64,000 nt of DNA from Acanthosepion lycidas (Eukaryota; Mollusca; Cephalopoda; Sepiida; Sepiidae). Positions 45,120 through 57,219 of the stretch are shown one piece after another; position 1 is the first letter of the stretch; every line of letters begins with the position of its first letter. The notes beneath the pieces are model-generated. The model made no database searches, had not been told where the DNA came from, and worked only from the letters and a program-made list of their open reading frames with translations. Both the position numbers and the translations under genes were made by a program. The DNA is taken from contig OZ010581.1 in NCBI GenBank assembly GCA_963932145.1, positions 88,222,555-88,286,554 of the forward strand. Direction: 5' to 3'.

Positions 45120-46375
45120 ATAGTAAGGGACATTTAAGGAGACTCGTGATTAACCAATCTTCACTAGTTATCTGCCATAAACATGAAAAGGCATGAAATT
45201 TAATTAATAATAATTCAAACATTTTTTATTCTGATGATGGTCAGATGTTTCTAATACAATGAGGTTTATTATACGGTAGTTTTCATTTTTTCAGATAGTT
45301 TTATTTTTGGTGTTTTAATACGAGTGCTTCGCTCAAAATGAAGTCGATTGGAAATAACAAAATTGACTACTATTTCAAATTTACCTCAAATGCAAGATAA
45401 ATCGCGCTTAACTTATAGAATATGAATAAAGAAAACTGACGATTCCTGACCAAGATTTGGAAGCTAGTTTGGTATCAGACCGAGAGAACATATGGATATA
45501 GTAAGTTATGTCTGCGGAAAAGAATGATAATAACAAAATGAAGAAATAATCTTTGAAAAGATGAATAAAACGACGAATAAAAATAAATAATGCTGAAACT
45601 GGTTAAAACAAGTTAAATCATTCCTTTGACCTTTATTGAACATTTAACAGAGGAAGGAAAGAAACCGAAAAAATCATGAAAATAATGTCGGAATATAGAC
45701 GTTTCCATTTCTTCACATGTTTTATAGAAAAAAAGAGTAAAACTGAAAACGGAGAGTTTCAGCCAATTGTTGCAGTAACTAAAAACTGACACGTTATTGC
45801 TTGATTGGGAAAGGTTTATGCTTATCAGTTCTTGGCAGGCCTGTATATTATATTGGAAACTCAATAGCAGAAACATGAAAAAGAAATGAATACATGTGAA
45901 ATATTTGGGATTCGACTTAAACAAGATAAAAGTTCTGAAAAATATGGAACAAAGAAGAACGGGAACAATGTCTAAAGTATTATCCCCCACCCCGAAGATG
46001 ACGTCTCTAAAATGACATTTGTGTTGATTCTTTTGTCGATATATTTAAATACTACATGAGGTATTGTAATGGTATATCTCCTGAAACCGAGAACAATTCA
46101 GCACAAGTGACAGGAGAACTAATGGACATACGGAAATCTAAGATGTAAGTTTAAAAACGAGAAATATAATCAAATGCAGGGGCTTTTCAAAAAAGCTTAA
46201 TAGAAATTTCAAATATAGGCATGGTTAGAAAAGTGCACTACAACAAAGAAACTGAATTCTTTTTTTAATAATGAATACAAAAATTAATTATATTATATAT
46301 CTAAGAGTCAATATAAAAGATCAGTATAATTCTTTGTATATATTTTACTGATAAATGTCGTAAATATTATATAAA
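45120..46375. other. No recognised feature
   Basis: Purine-rich, AT-rich DNA. The 125-codon minus-strand frame at 45,613-45,990 is biased Phe/Ser composition without a motif. Confidence 0.5.
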
Positions 46376-46379
46376 TCGT

Positions 46380-46890
46380 CTTCTATGTGTCGAATCCCTT
46401 TGGGACGTAGGTGATCTCGCCTATCCACAATTTCCTGTAGCTCTCAATAAATTTTGTCTTTGTTATATCTTCTAAACCTTTCTCTGCCACCTGTTTAGTC
46501 AAGCTCACTAGGTAGGTTATGCGTTGATCTCCTCTCTCTTTCTTGCCTTCAATCCACACTTTGAATTTCAAATTTTCCAAACCCTTTTTCCTAGAAATTT
46601 CAACTGTCACTTCATGAGAATAAGTATCCTTTCTGTAGCCTTTTTGCCTAAAATTAATCGTTGTTCAACTGTTCAGTTAAATGTATTCTCAGCATCCCTC
46701 TGTAGAACCTAATTTTTTGGCTTCAAGTGTCTTCTTCATTGTCTAGCATTCACTGTGATATAGGATGACAGATATTATATAACTATTCAGTACCCGTTTC
46801 TTTGTTAATAATGAAACTTTTCTGTTTCTTAATACTTTGCTTAACTTGTAGAATGTATTTTTCGCTATATCGATGCACCTTCGGATTTAT
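46380..46890 (-). pseudogene. RTE-like LINE, thumb and C-terminal remnant (copy 3)
   Basis: On the minus strand: IAKNTFYKLSKVLRNRKVSL, LTKKRVLNSYIISVILYHS, LEAKKLGFYRGMLRIHLTEQ, ATERILILMK, then a 75-codon open frame with KKGLENLKFKVWIEGKKERG, DQRITYLVSLTKQVAEKGLE, DITKTKFIESYRKLW and VPKGFD. This covers the region after RT through the C-terminus of the same LINE family as the other three copies. Frame changes between the blocks. Confidence 0.8.
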
Positions 46891-46894
46891 GGAC

Positions 46895-47185
46895 AAATCC
46901 AAATCGTATATATCTTATCGAAATTCTGCTCCGAGCTAGAAAGCTTCTTGGAGGCTGAATGGCTAACAACACATCAAATCAAATGACGGTTGCCTTTGGT
47001 CTTACATGTTGGATTCTTGTCGGAGAAGCACATATTTTCTACAAAATTTCTCGAAGACTCAGGCCGGTAAATGTAATAAATACTGTTTAATTAAAGACAG
47101 TGCATTTCCTTAAATAAATTATGTCTATAAAAATAACATACAAACGGAAAATTTATTAGTATCTGTATATATTTCTGAAATGAGG
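46895..47185. other. No recognised feature
   Basis: Short spacer between LINE copy 3 and PLE-2. Confidence 0.4.
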
Positions 47186-47189
47186 TATT

Positions 47190-47500
47190 ATGCACACCAT
47201 TTACATTATTCGGACTATTGTCTTCTTGTTTGTTGCCATATTTATCACAGAACTGAACACTTTATTTCGATCGCTGGGATAGACTGTTCTAGTTCCACGT
47301 GCCACGGCTAATGGATGTCAGTTATCAGTTATCTCCTGTTAATTCACCTCTCCAATTTCTTCACTGCCGTATTGAACTCGCACTGGATCTAAACAATGCC
47401 TTTATCAACCGGGCCATGTGTCCTTAAGAACATCTGTGTATGAATTTCTGGGTATTATAAACTTAATGTTTTCAGCAACTGTTTTTTTAGTTTTAGTTGT
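47190..47500 (-). repeat. PLE-2 terminal repeat (minus copy)
   Basis: Includes a tRNA-like module at 47,365-47,420. It lacks about 50 bp (the hammerhead-like part) present in the 48 kb copy: the sequence jumps from 'gttcagttc' to 'tgataaatatggc'. Confidence 0.85.
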
Positions 47501-47539
47501 TATTACTGGTTTTCTCTAGCACTCTTTATTACTGGTTCC

Positions 47540-47840
47540 CATATTGTACTCATTTCTATGCTTGGTCGGCGCAGAAGATTTTGTGGCCTAGCATATGTGC
47601 TGATTCCTTACGTTTATGAAATTTCCAATGATGCTCTTTGTCTATGATTTCAATTTGATCCCACAGAGGGTGATGATTTCCCTTCTCTCTCCATGTGCGG
47701 TCAGCCATGTCTGATTTTTCCACTTCCCCTTTTTTGGTGTTCTTGAAGCCTTACCTTAAGGTAGCGGCCAGTCTCTCCTTTATATTTCTTTCCGCAAGCT
47801 GCACGGGATGGCATACACACATTCTTTAGTCATGTTCTCA
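47540..47840 (-). pseudogene. PLE-2 GIY-YIG endonuclease domain and C-terminus
   Basis: Minus-strand frames give CVYAIPCSCGKKYKGETGRY, LKVRLQEHQKRGSG, a region with WDQIEIIDKEHHWKFHKRKE, SAHMLGHK and PSIEMSTIWEPVIKSAREN. This corresponds to the second half of a PLE GIY-YIG domain: 'YIGETGR' is here YKGETGR, with Arg of 'RLxEH' present and the catalytic Glu region 'WDEAxIIDKExHWxxRKxxEAxxM' altered to WDQI. The C-terminal 'LxRPSxDMNTIWEPV' motif follows. Three frame changes; the RT is absent. Confidence 0.85.
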
Positions 47841-48009
47841 TCTATGGGGGGGTCTTGATCGGGAGAGGTATCTGCGACGTGTCGTTCAGCTTTTGAAAGT
47901 TGTCCTGATGTTATATGGACCGCAGATCCTTTGTATTTTCTCGGATAACCCCTTCACATAAGGCAGGCAAACCATTTTCTGAGTGTTGTCAGAAGACAGT
48001 CTCCATGAA

Positions 48010-48360
48010 TACTGGCAAACGGTTGCTGAAGATATTAATTTATAATTCCCAGAAGTTCATCCACATTCATACACAAATAAGAATACATGGCCTAGGGGAT
48101 AAAGGCGTTGGTTAGATCCAGTGACAGTGTGAGTTAAGGCAGTGGAGAACTTGGAAAGTTGTATTAGCAGGATATAACTGATAATTGACATCCATTAGAA
48201 ATGGCACGTGGAACTAGAATAGTTTACCACTGCGAGCGAAATAAAGGGTTCAGTTCGATATTCCAACCACCTGAAGAAGGCCGGAACGTAAAACGACTGA
48301 AACGTTGTGATAAATATGGCAACAAAAATGAGGATAATTGTCCGAATAATGTAAATAGTA
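48010..48360 (+). repeat. PLE-2 terminal repeat (plus, inverted copy)
   Basis: The longer copy. It contains the tRNA-like module (48,087-48,140), then cagttcgatattccaacc, CTGAAGA (48,271-48,277), ggccgg and GAAAC (48,299-48,303), in the arrangement of a hammerhead-ribozyme-like core. The end region reads gtccgaataatgtaaat. Confidence 0.85.
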
Positions 48361-48362
48361 GA

Positions 48363-48891
<529 letters not shown>

Positions 48892-48894
48892 GAT

Positions 48895-51260
48895 GTGTGT
48901 GCGTTAAACATGCATATATATCTGCGTATATAACCTGTATATTTCATGGTGTTAGCGAAATTTGCGATATGTGATGTGCCATTATGTAGGCAGTATTTAT
49001 AGAAGAAATCTGGCGATCTGAAAATGGGCAAGAGATGTGATCAACCTGCAGAAATTGTAAATATTCTTTTTTTCAATCATCATCCGAATACAATAAAAAC
49101 AAGTTAACCTAAATAGATAAAGCAAACGAATCAAGAAATATATCTGGCAATCCGAGCTTGTTCAATGCACGCCATTGTTATAAAAATAGAAACCATAAGA
49201 AACATGTATGCAAATTTAATTGTAAAAATATTTGTTTATTATTTCTTTAATATTATTCATTGATTTTCTGAAGAAATGCCAAGAGGAAAAGTTAGTTTCC
49301 ACATTTATTGAGTGCAATCTTACTATCTTATACAAATTTTCAAACTATCATTCTAAGTCATGTATCCGTAGACAGTATTTTTTATTCATACTAAATTATG
49401 CCTCACTTAGTGAGGGTCCTATATGTAAATATGTGTGTCTCTACTTAATACAGATGTGTTCGTAAGTGAACGAAGAGCTTTATCAAAAGTTGTTTCTCCC
49501 TTTTTTCAGAGAATACATTCAAGAATAGTTCATAATAGTTATTTTTCAAATACGGAAATCGTATATATGCACCTGAGATGCAATAATTTTCATCTGTCAT
49601 CCATAATAATAAACTGTTCAATCTAAACCTAATTTTCAGCTATCTTTCTTCTCAGAAATCATCTTGTTTGAATAGTTTTCTATTCCCATTTTTTATAATC
49701 GAGCTCACCTCAGGCAAGGCAGTAAAGACCCTAAGACACAACAGGTGTGGAAGTATTAGAAATCAGAAACTTACTACGGAGCAAGAAAAAAAAAAGTAAT
49801 CACGAGGAGAGTAAAAAGCATTTGACATTGCATTTGACAGTTTTTTAAGATTTGACCATTACTATGTAACCAAATTCATCAACCAACACTTTAATCTATT
49901 AAGCTAATTGACAATTCTCTGTGGAAGAAATTGGAGCCTTCCTACCTGCTGATTATTGATTATGCTTGTCCTGGTTGAGTGTTCTCACGGAAGCTTTTTC
50001 TTTCATTATGTCTGCTGCTACTGTTGTGGTTTGCTATATCCATGAAGAGACACACCCCTTGTCCAGTCATTAGAGCCTTTTGGTGTAGTTTCGATGAAAG
50101 GTCACTTGAATGAAAATGAATGAATTACAAGACACCAACTGATGGAAAGGTTCCACTAAAAATGTCTAGATTCCAGAAAATATTCCAGAAAATATTTTCC
50201 TTTTGTATTCCTGTATAAAAACATCTTTCTCCTAAATAAAAACGAAGATATTTGAGTAAAATCGGAACAGCACTCGTAGAAAATGAGAGCAGTTTGTGTT
50301 CAAATTGAATATATATTCTAAAATCAGAATCTATTTTAAAGACGTAAATTAATGAAAAATTAGACATTATCAGAAAATAATAAAATTTACTCATAATGAA
50401 ATTAATATTTATAGATACCCAAGAATGACATTTAAATTAATTTTAAAGTACTTTAAATGTTTTCAGAACATTATGCTCATATATGGGACATTATGCTTAT
50501 ATATGGAACATTAAATGATACTAAAAAAAACCCTGAGGATTTTCGAGAAAGAGCTGCAAAGATTTTGGTTCAATAAAAAATACTTGTAACAGTCTCGTAA
50601 TTTTATTTCTCTCTCTCTTTCTCTTATATACATATAAAAAGAGAGAGAAAAAGAGACGGAGGGAGAATAATCCGTACGAACTGTATATTCATTACTGGTC
50701 CGAAATTATTATCAGTTACAAATTGTTTGTCGTCTTTGCAAGGATAAATTCTGGGAATACTTGCATAAGTGGCCAAATTCAAAAATGCAGAATTTTTATG
50801 CAATTCTTTATTAGGACACATTTTTTTCAGTTGATAAATACAAGTCGTTTCTTAACTACTCCCCCACCCGCTACGTTCGCCAAAAGTAACATACAATGGT
50901 ATCAGCTAACACTGTCCAATAATGTCATCGGCTTTTTGTTGCAAATGTTTTAACGAATACACTTTTGTACTTTTGAAAATTTTCTATTGTTATTTCTTTT
51001 TCTGTATTTTTTTTGCATTTTTCTGACTCCGTTCAAAGTTTTAAATTAGAAAATGTATTTATATAAAAGAAAATTCTCTATCGGTGATAAAAAAAAAATT
51101 GTAGCTAAGAAAAATATACATGGTAGGTATACATCGTATAAAACACAAGTTATCATTAGTAGTTCTGCACTTATAATTTTTTCCTTCTAACACTAACACA
51201 AATGCTCTCACAAATATATTATACTTATGTGTGTGTACATATATGCATGTATACTCATAT
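48895..51260. other. No recognised gene
   Basis: Contains a 20-bp tandem repeat at 50,467-50,515 and a CT/GA hairpin-like run at 50,603-50,660. The open frames at 49.2-49.6 kb and 50.1-50.4 kb lack motifs. Confidence 0.5.
50467..50515. repeat. 20-bp tandem repeat, 2.4 copies
   Basis: Unit aacattatgctcatatatgg, two copies with two mismatches and a partial third. Confidence 0.9.
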
Positions 51261-51266
51261 ATTGTT

Positions 51267-51268
<2 letters not shown>

Positions 51269-51333
<65 letters not shown>
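51269..51333. repeat. (TA)n microsatellite
   Basis: About 65 bp of TA. Confidence 0.98.
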
Positions 51334-51337
<4 letters not shown>

Positions 51338-51632
51338 ATACATGCATATACATACATACATAACTTTAAATACACATACATATATATTCATATACATAGG
51401 TATACACACAGAAACATTGTATATTCATATAAGTATGCATATATAAATACATAACATTAAGCATATATAACAGCGGGTGATAAAACGTTCTCCACTCATG
51501 TAGGGATTCTTACATAAATTCAGACGTTTATTTTGTTTTGAGGAGTGTTATTGTCACAAAATTTTATGCACGTTTTGTAGAAATAAATAAATATTAATAA
51601 TGCATAATAGATTATCGTACATTTAGTAGTAA

Positions 51633-51633
<1 letters not shown>

Positions 51634-51680
<47 letters not shown>
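51634..51680. repeat. (TA)n microsatellite
   Basis: About 47 bp of TA. Confidence 0.98.
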
Positions 51681-51683
<3 letters not shown>

Positions 51684-51905
51684 TGTATGCAAGTATATAA
51701 GTCTTTGTAAACCCGAAAATATTTATTACATATTTTGAAATATTTTACAATTCAAAAATATATGCACGTATTTATAGATTTACGTAAATATATTTATAAA
51801 CCAGTCATACAAACGTGTATTTAAAACAAGATAATTTCTGTCTATATCATACATGAATGTACGTATGTGTGTGTATCCACATGCAAGCAGGTATATACGG
51901 GGATT

Positions 51906-51909
<4 letters not shown>

Positions 51910-51980
<71 letters not shown>
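51910..51980. repeat. (TA)n microsatellite
   Basis: About 71 bp of TA. Confidence 0.98.
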
Positions 51981-51981
<1 letters not shown>

Positions 51982-51984
51982 CGT

Positions 51985-53435
51985 GTGTTTCCTCTATTTT
52001 ACAGCATATGTTTGTCTGCCCTGACATATGTCTATCAACCCTTTTTTTCTTTGTCGAAAGAAAAAAACCATGCCTGTCAAGATGTAGAGAAAATGATGTG
52101 CAAGACAACCAAATAAAACATAAAAAAGGCAATGATTGTATTTGAAGTTTTTGTCCAGATAATGATTCTTATTTCCCCAACAAACTCATGTATACCAACT
52201 GATTATTATTTTTTAAAACTTTTCTTCACATTTTATTATTTTCAATCTTTTCCTTTTCGCTGCCTTCCTTCAGTATCTACTTTTGCCGTGTTTGTCTCTT
52301 TTGAAATTAGTTTGTCTGTTTTTTTCTTGATTTCTTGTTTTTCTTCATCCGTTACTGACAACATGTTTTGCTTCGTCTGAAGGGAGTTTTTCTTTCTTTT
52401 TTTTCTTAACAACGACATCAGACGTAATTGTCAGTGCAAAGCCATGAGGAAAATTGGTTTGAAGCATTTGGTAAATGCTTTTCAGAAATTTTGATGATTT
52501 ACACATTCGCACACACATCTCTCTATATTGCACAGGTAAATAGAACAAAAACAAGTGCACATATGTCTTAAGCGTGAATACATATATCGTGCTACTAAGG
52601 TAGTATAGCGTATATGACGCCAGTGATAACGGATGGAGTTCACATCCAAATATCTAACATTTCGAATGATATTTTACAAAAAAGCAAAATGGCAAAATAT
52701 TATATTCCATTTTCTGTTTCTTTTATTAGTGTACATGCATTAATTAAGTTTTATGAATATGGACAAATGATGAAATAAAGCTACCATAAAATCCCGGCCG
52801 TTAATCAGAACTTCGTACCATTCATGAACATACCATCCATGGCACAACATACTACGAGTAACACAAGACAAATATTAGTTTATAATACCAAAATGTCATG
52901 CAGCATTCATTGCAAGAAAATACTCAAAATATGACGAAACAATTATTATAAACTCATTTCTGCCTTGTTTCAACGGCTGGTGATGATGCTGTAATATTTT
53001 ACTGGCTTCCTTTCGAACTCTTGATACCAATCAAAGATCAGTTAAATGGTGCAGATTATATAGGTACTGCACTTAATTATGTGCCTCATTTTATGACTAA
53101 CACGCACCATCTTCTGCTAGGCACTACTAAAAAATCAACGTGTATTGTTAAACAAAATAAATAGTGAGTGGCACATTTGTTAATGGAATACAGCAATGAG
53201 ATTTCTCTGTTTAAGTATCCTTCAAAATAACCAGACCATTATGACATGGAGCTCCTTTCCTGTGGTGGAAAGTGAGATTCGACTCCTGGATGTGCAACTA
53301 ACATATCTAGAATTATTGTGGGATACGAAAATGACAAAATAGATTTTATTTTTGAAAGAGTGCTTTAAGAATATCACAGTTTCAAGAGGATTCAACGGCA
53401 CTAGAATTCTAGACCTAATATAATGGCCGGTAACA
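51985..53435. other. No recognised feature
   Basis: Anonymous AT-rich DNA; open frames at 52.0-52.6 kb have no motif. Confidence 0.5.
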
Positions 53436-53439
53436 GTAT

Positions 53440-53640
53440 AAAGAAACAACCCACATTAATGGCATCTTACAAAACCAAAATATCATTCAAAATTCGAGAC
53501 ATGTTCTTAAATATCCTCGTCAGATCGATACTTTCATATGGATGTCATGCACAGCGCTAAATCCGTTCAGAAATATCTAAACTCTCAGCTGTATACAACC
53601 GCTTTCTAAGCCTTATGTCTTGTCAATGACCATACTTCTT
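53440..53640 (+). pseudogene. Possible LINE thumb-region scrap
   Basis: The plus strand reads SIKKQPTLMASYKTKISFKI, then FLNILVRSILSYGCHA and SQLYTTAF/LSAVYNRFLSL. This resembles the 'KxxLYxAxVxSxLLYGCExW...LxxFxxRxLRxI' block after the RT of LINE ORF2 proteins. It is short and of weaker similarity than the RTE-like copies, so the LINE clade cannot be named. Confidence 0.4.
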
Positions 53641-53864
53641 TGAACATTGTAGACTAGCGCTATAGAAGTACAAACAAAGAAATGTACCAAATAAGAGAAG
53701 TCACATAATTTGAGGACTACCAACAGCATCAACATATATACAGAGTACGATGGATAAATATTTTTCTAAACTACTCAAGAAATGAAAATTACATAGACTT
53801 CTCATTTTCACAGATACATTTAACAAAATTACACAAAAATACCTTGAAATAGTAAAGAGTACAT

Positions 53865-54270
53865 TTATTCAATAAAATCGCAACTGGCTTCAATCACGGC
53901 CTCCAGACAACTTGGGGACCTTTCCTGGATGGTTTTCTTGTTTAGGTTTGTAAATACTGCCATAATTCTTGTGTTAAATTCCTCTTTGGTGTTACAAGGA
54001 GTTTTGTTGGTATATCGCTCACCTGTACTCCACAAATGAAAATCAAGGGCATTGCAGATATAAGGGGTGATGTGATCGCAGAAATTGTCTGACAGCAATG
54101 ACTTGCTTGTCCTGCTTATGTTGCATGGTGCAGAGTCCTATTGCCAGACATAGGATCGTCGAGCAGCCACCCTCTTGACCTAGGGCAGCACTATCTTCTC
54201 AGGGCACTTGATGTAGACCTCCATGTTGAATGTGAGATCTTCATCAACAAATATGGGAGTTCTTATCAAA
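53865..54270 (-). pseudogene. Tc1/mariner-superfamily transposase C-terminal remnant
   Basis: Minus-strand frames: VDEDLTFNMEVYIKCPEKIV, LP-VKRVAARRSYVWQ-DSAP (second catalytic Asp in 'xxxQDxAPxH', here DSAP), SLLSDNFCDHITPYICNALD and FHLWSTGERYTNKTPCNTKE, then the tail SCLEAVIEASCDFIE. The 'SPDLNPLDFxxWxxLExxxN' block is clear, but the catalytic SPD has become ICN. The C-terminal 'RLEAVIExxGxxIE' ending is typical of mariner-related transposases distinct from the classic mariner at 3.7 and 61.5 kb. The DNA-binding half is mostly lost. Inactive. Confidence 0.85.
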
Positions 54271-54569
54271 ACGATGAGTGAGTTTTCCAAGCTGCCGTAG
54301 CTTCGTAATCCCCATTAGACTCATCCAACTTTTTCCGGATTCTCTGCACTATCATCAGATTGGTAACCAGACACGTGACTTGTATCATACAATCATAATG
54401 TATAGGATTTATGCAGCATTCGTTTTGCTTGTGCATTTCCTCCTGAGGTTATTCTTCTTAATATATATAAAAGTGGATCGGATAAAAGATTTAAATGCCT
54501 GTTCGTATGGAACTAACACAAATCTGCATATGCTGCTGTTGCTGATGCTAATTCTTTAGTCTAAACTGT

Positions 54570-54860
54570 ATAGCATAGAGCTAGAGCCTCTCCACACCAG
54601 ATGTTGATGTTGCGGTTTCTCTCGCAAGTAGATTTTTACTGGGTGGAGTTGCAAACTTTACATCCAGCTGGTTTTGAATTCAGAACTCTCTTTTTCTGGT
54701 TGTCGCCCAAGGATAGAGAGGCCATTCTGCCTATTTTATTAATCTCTATCTGGGGAGAGAAGAGATGGATTAATATCCCACCACGAGTGTATTTATGTGA
54801 AAATGACACAACTGACTCGTCACGCCTATCTCCCTACGCAACACACATATCCATCATCTA
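54570..54860 (-). mobile_element. tRNA-derived SINE remnant (copy 3)
   Basis: On the minus strand the tail reads 'gacgagtcagttgtgtcatt', then 'ttcacataaata', 'attaatccatctcttctctc'. It parallels the 58.8 kb copy ('gtctgttgcagtcact', 'ttcacacaaatg', 'attaatccgtcccttct'). B-box-like gttctgaattcaaaacc is present at the other side. Diverged. Confidence 0.5.
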
Positions 54861-54869
54861 TATAAGTGG

Positions 54870-56250
54870 GTGCTGAAGAGTTCCCAGTTCTTTCAATCCC
54901 TCTTTTAGTCGGATTAAGTCAATCTTTTATCCACTATGTAATCCAAATTTATTCTTAACGAACACGTATAATTAATAGTAGGATAAGACATTCGTCATTA
55001 GAATCGCTATCCATAAACGGAAATTACTTATGGCTAAAAATAGTATATTTTTGTTCAAAGCCTATTCTAAGTTACTACGCTGTATTTACTAATTTACAAT
55101 ATGCATTTTTTTCGGAGAATAAGAAAAACAAAGCAATTAAAAATTTCTCATTTTATTACTGATATCTTCTGAAATGTTTGAGAAACTTACTCCTGTGTGT
55201 TTGTATTCGGGCCGGTATCACTTGCAGGAAACAGAAAAGACCGTGTTCGCACTGAATTTAACTTGATACAACGTTACCGTCTGAGATATATTTTGGTAAG
55301 ACATCTTTCGATGATCATTGCTGGCGACACCCAGATCTGTTGAAAAAATTGATATGAGGAGGCAGAACGCAACTTATTTAGATATGGTGTTAGAATTTTA
55401 TTTAATTAAATAAGCATATTTTACTGCAGAAATTCAGAAACGTCTGTGCAACTAACAGAAATGTGTTAGCTGTACAAATGGATGATAATATATATTTACG
55501 AAAACCTACCAAACTTCAGCCGAAACATACTAGCAGAAAATACAAGTATAATAGCCTCATGCACATGTAGAAAAAAAGATTAAAAACAATACATGACCTA
55601 ATAATAAAAAAGGAAAAGTCAATATTCAATAACATTAACTACGAACACGACAACAATGTGCTGACCGTGTTTTTAAAATAAAACATTGCTATCACTTCAG
55701 ACACACATAAAAATCCACACGTTCAGTTAAAAATAATACTCGCCCTGTACAATGACGAAATGATTAGCCGAAAGCATTCGGAAAAGCAGAACTTTGTGCC
55801 CAGAAAAGAAAACAGTTGTACGAACACAAGAGAAATAATATAAATAAATAAATTAATAGCAGTTCCTTGTCAGTTGTCTTTAACGAAACCTGTATAAAAT
55901 GTCTAAATGCACAGATAAACTCACACACATATATATTAATATATGCGATATACATACATAAAAAAAACCCTAATATATTGGGATAGACGTGAGAACAGAT
56001 CTAGAAGTTTCGAACACGATTTACATCATTGAATGAGGGGCAGAAAATATTTTTATTTACCAAATAACAAACTATCCTGATATACTTGTAAAGATTCAAA
56101 TTACGAAATCTAATCAAAAATACACGCTTTTGTTTCCTAGTAGCAAAAATATTGTAACAATACTATAAGCTTTATAACAGTCATCATCTTTATAAAGGAG
56201 GGAAAGCTGAAAAGTTAATGGTTCGACGTACATCCCCAAATCTGGCCGAA
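54870..56250. other. No recognised feature
   Basis: Anonymous AT-rich DNA. Confidence 0.5.
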
Positions 56251-56251
56251 T

Positions 56252-56253
<2 letters not shown>

Positions 56254-56282
<29 letters not shown>
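56254..56282. repeat. (TA)n microsatellite
   Basis: About 29 bp of TA. Confidence 0.95.
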
Positions 56283-56494
56283 CTGAGTACGTTGCATTTT
56301 CTATACCAATGCGTGTCCATGGAGGTACTATCCAAAAAGTGCCGACATGTTATACAGTTATATGAAATTTCCGGTGGGTAAGACTTCTGACTTTCCCAAA
56401 TGATTTAGAAGTAGATAGTACGTGTTCAACATGAATTTGTACACGATTATTCCACCCTATTTGTGTATGTATGTGGAGCTGCACCCATGTAACT

Positions 56495-56497
<3 letters not shown>

Positions 56498-56571
<74 letters not shown>

Positions 56572-56582
56572 GTGTGTGTGTA
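56498..56582. repeat. (TA)n-(TG)n compound microsatellite
   Basis: About 71 bp TA then 14 bp TG. Confidence 0.98.
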
Positions 56583-56913
56583 TTAAACACAAAAAGAAAA
56601 ATTAAATGACTGGCAAAATGCTTATTTTGACCCAAATTAATCCCATATAATTGAAGTTATTGCTTTTGTTTATATAATCTATATTCAATGTGAAGAAATC
56701 GTTATCTGGTCCCTTCTACTTAGGATACTGAAACGTTCTTCTCCATAAATAAATAAATCCGCTTCTGTTTCATCTCCTGGAAATTAACTTCACAGAACTT
56801 TTCTTTCTTCTTAAACGTATTTTAGAAACGAATAGATCTTACTAGATAATCCCTATATCTTTTCTTTTTCCTAAATAGTATTTGATGAAGACTTAGAGGG
56901 ACTTATTTTTTCC

Positions 56914-57147
56914 TCATAGTTCGCAGTGTCGCCAGTCAGGGTCGAGGCCACTAAAGACATCGTTTTCATGTTCGTCATCTTTGACGTAGCCACATGAACG
57001 TTGATTAGAAACGGATTGGTTGTCCCTTTTCTTAGGGCAACCTACTGTAAGGTCGTATTGATTGACTCTTCTAATTTCATCTATTTTGTCTCGAGAAAAA
57101 TATATTTTGGCATCGTCTTGTAAATACAGCCGCACATTGGTGGACAT
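56914..57147 (-). CDS. Unidentified 77-codon ORF or exon (hypothetical)
   Basis: Minus strand, Met to stop. It begins MSTNVRLYLQDDAKIYFSRD and continues through KIDEIRRVNQYDLTVGCPKK to DPDWRHCEL. Unlike other open frames here it is hydrophilic, rich in Asp, Arg, Asn and Lys, has mixed third-position use and does not lie in simple sequence. I do not recognise a family. It could be a terminal exon of a host gene (the sequence just before the Met is AT-rich and ends tttgataaagatta, compatible with an acceptor only weakly), part of an unrecognised transposon, or chance. No neighbouring exon was identified within several kb. Confidence 0.25.
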   Translation of the reverse strand: MSTNVRLYLQDDAKIYFSRDKIDEIRRVNQYDLTVGCPKKRDNQSVSNQRSCGYVKDDEHENDVFSGLDPDWRHCEL

Positions 57148-57219
57148 TAATCTTTATCAAAAATAGATTTCCTTTATCTGTTATGATACCAATCCCGGCA
57201 TCCCTTACTAGTTTTATTT

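Larger units (their letters stand above)
47190..48360 (-). mobile_element. PLE-2: Penelope-like fragment between inverted terminal repeats
   Basis: A minus-strand GIY-YIG fragment (47.54-47.84 kb) is followed by a 3' terminal region (47,190-47,500). The same terminal region recurs in opposite orientation at 48,010-48,360. The inverted copies share 'ttgctgaa-atattaa', 'aggcRttgKttagatcca', 'taactgataaYtgacatcca', 'gtggcacgtggaactagaa', 'aataaagYgttcagttc' and 'gtccgaataatgtaaat'. Inverted copies of the terminal repeat are a known oddity of PLE insertions. The plus copy runs straight into the large TA array. Confidence 0.85.
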
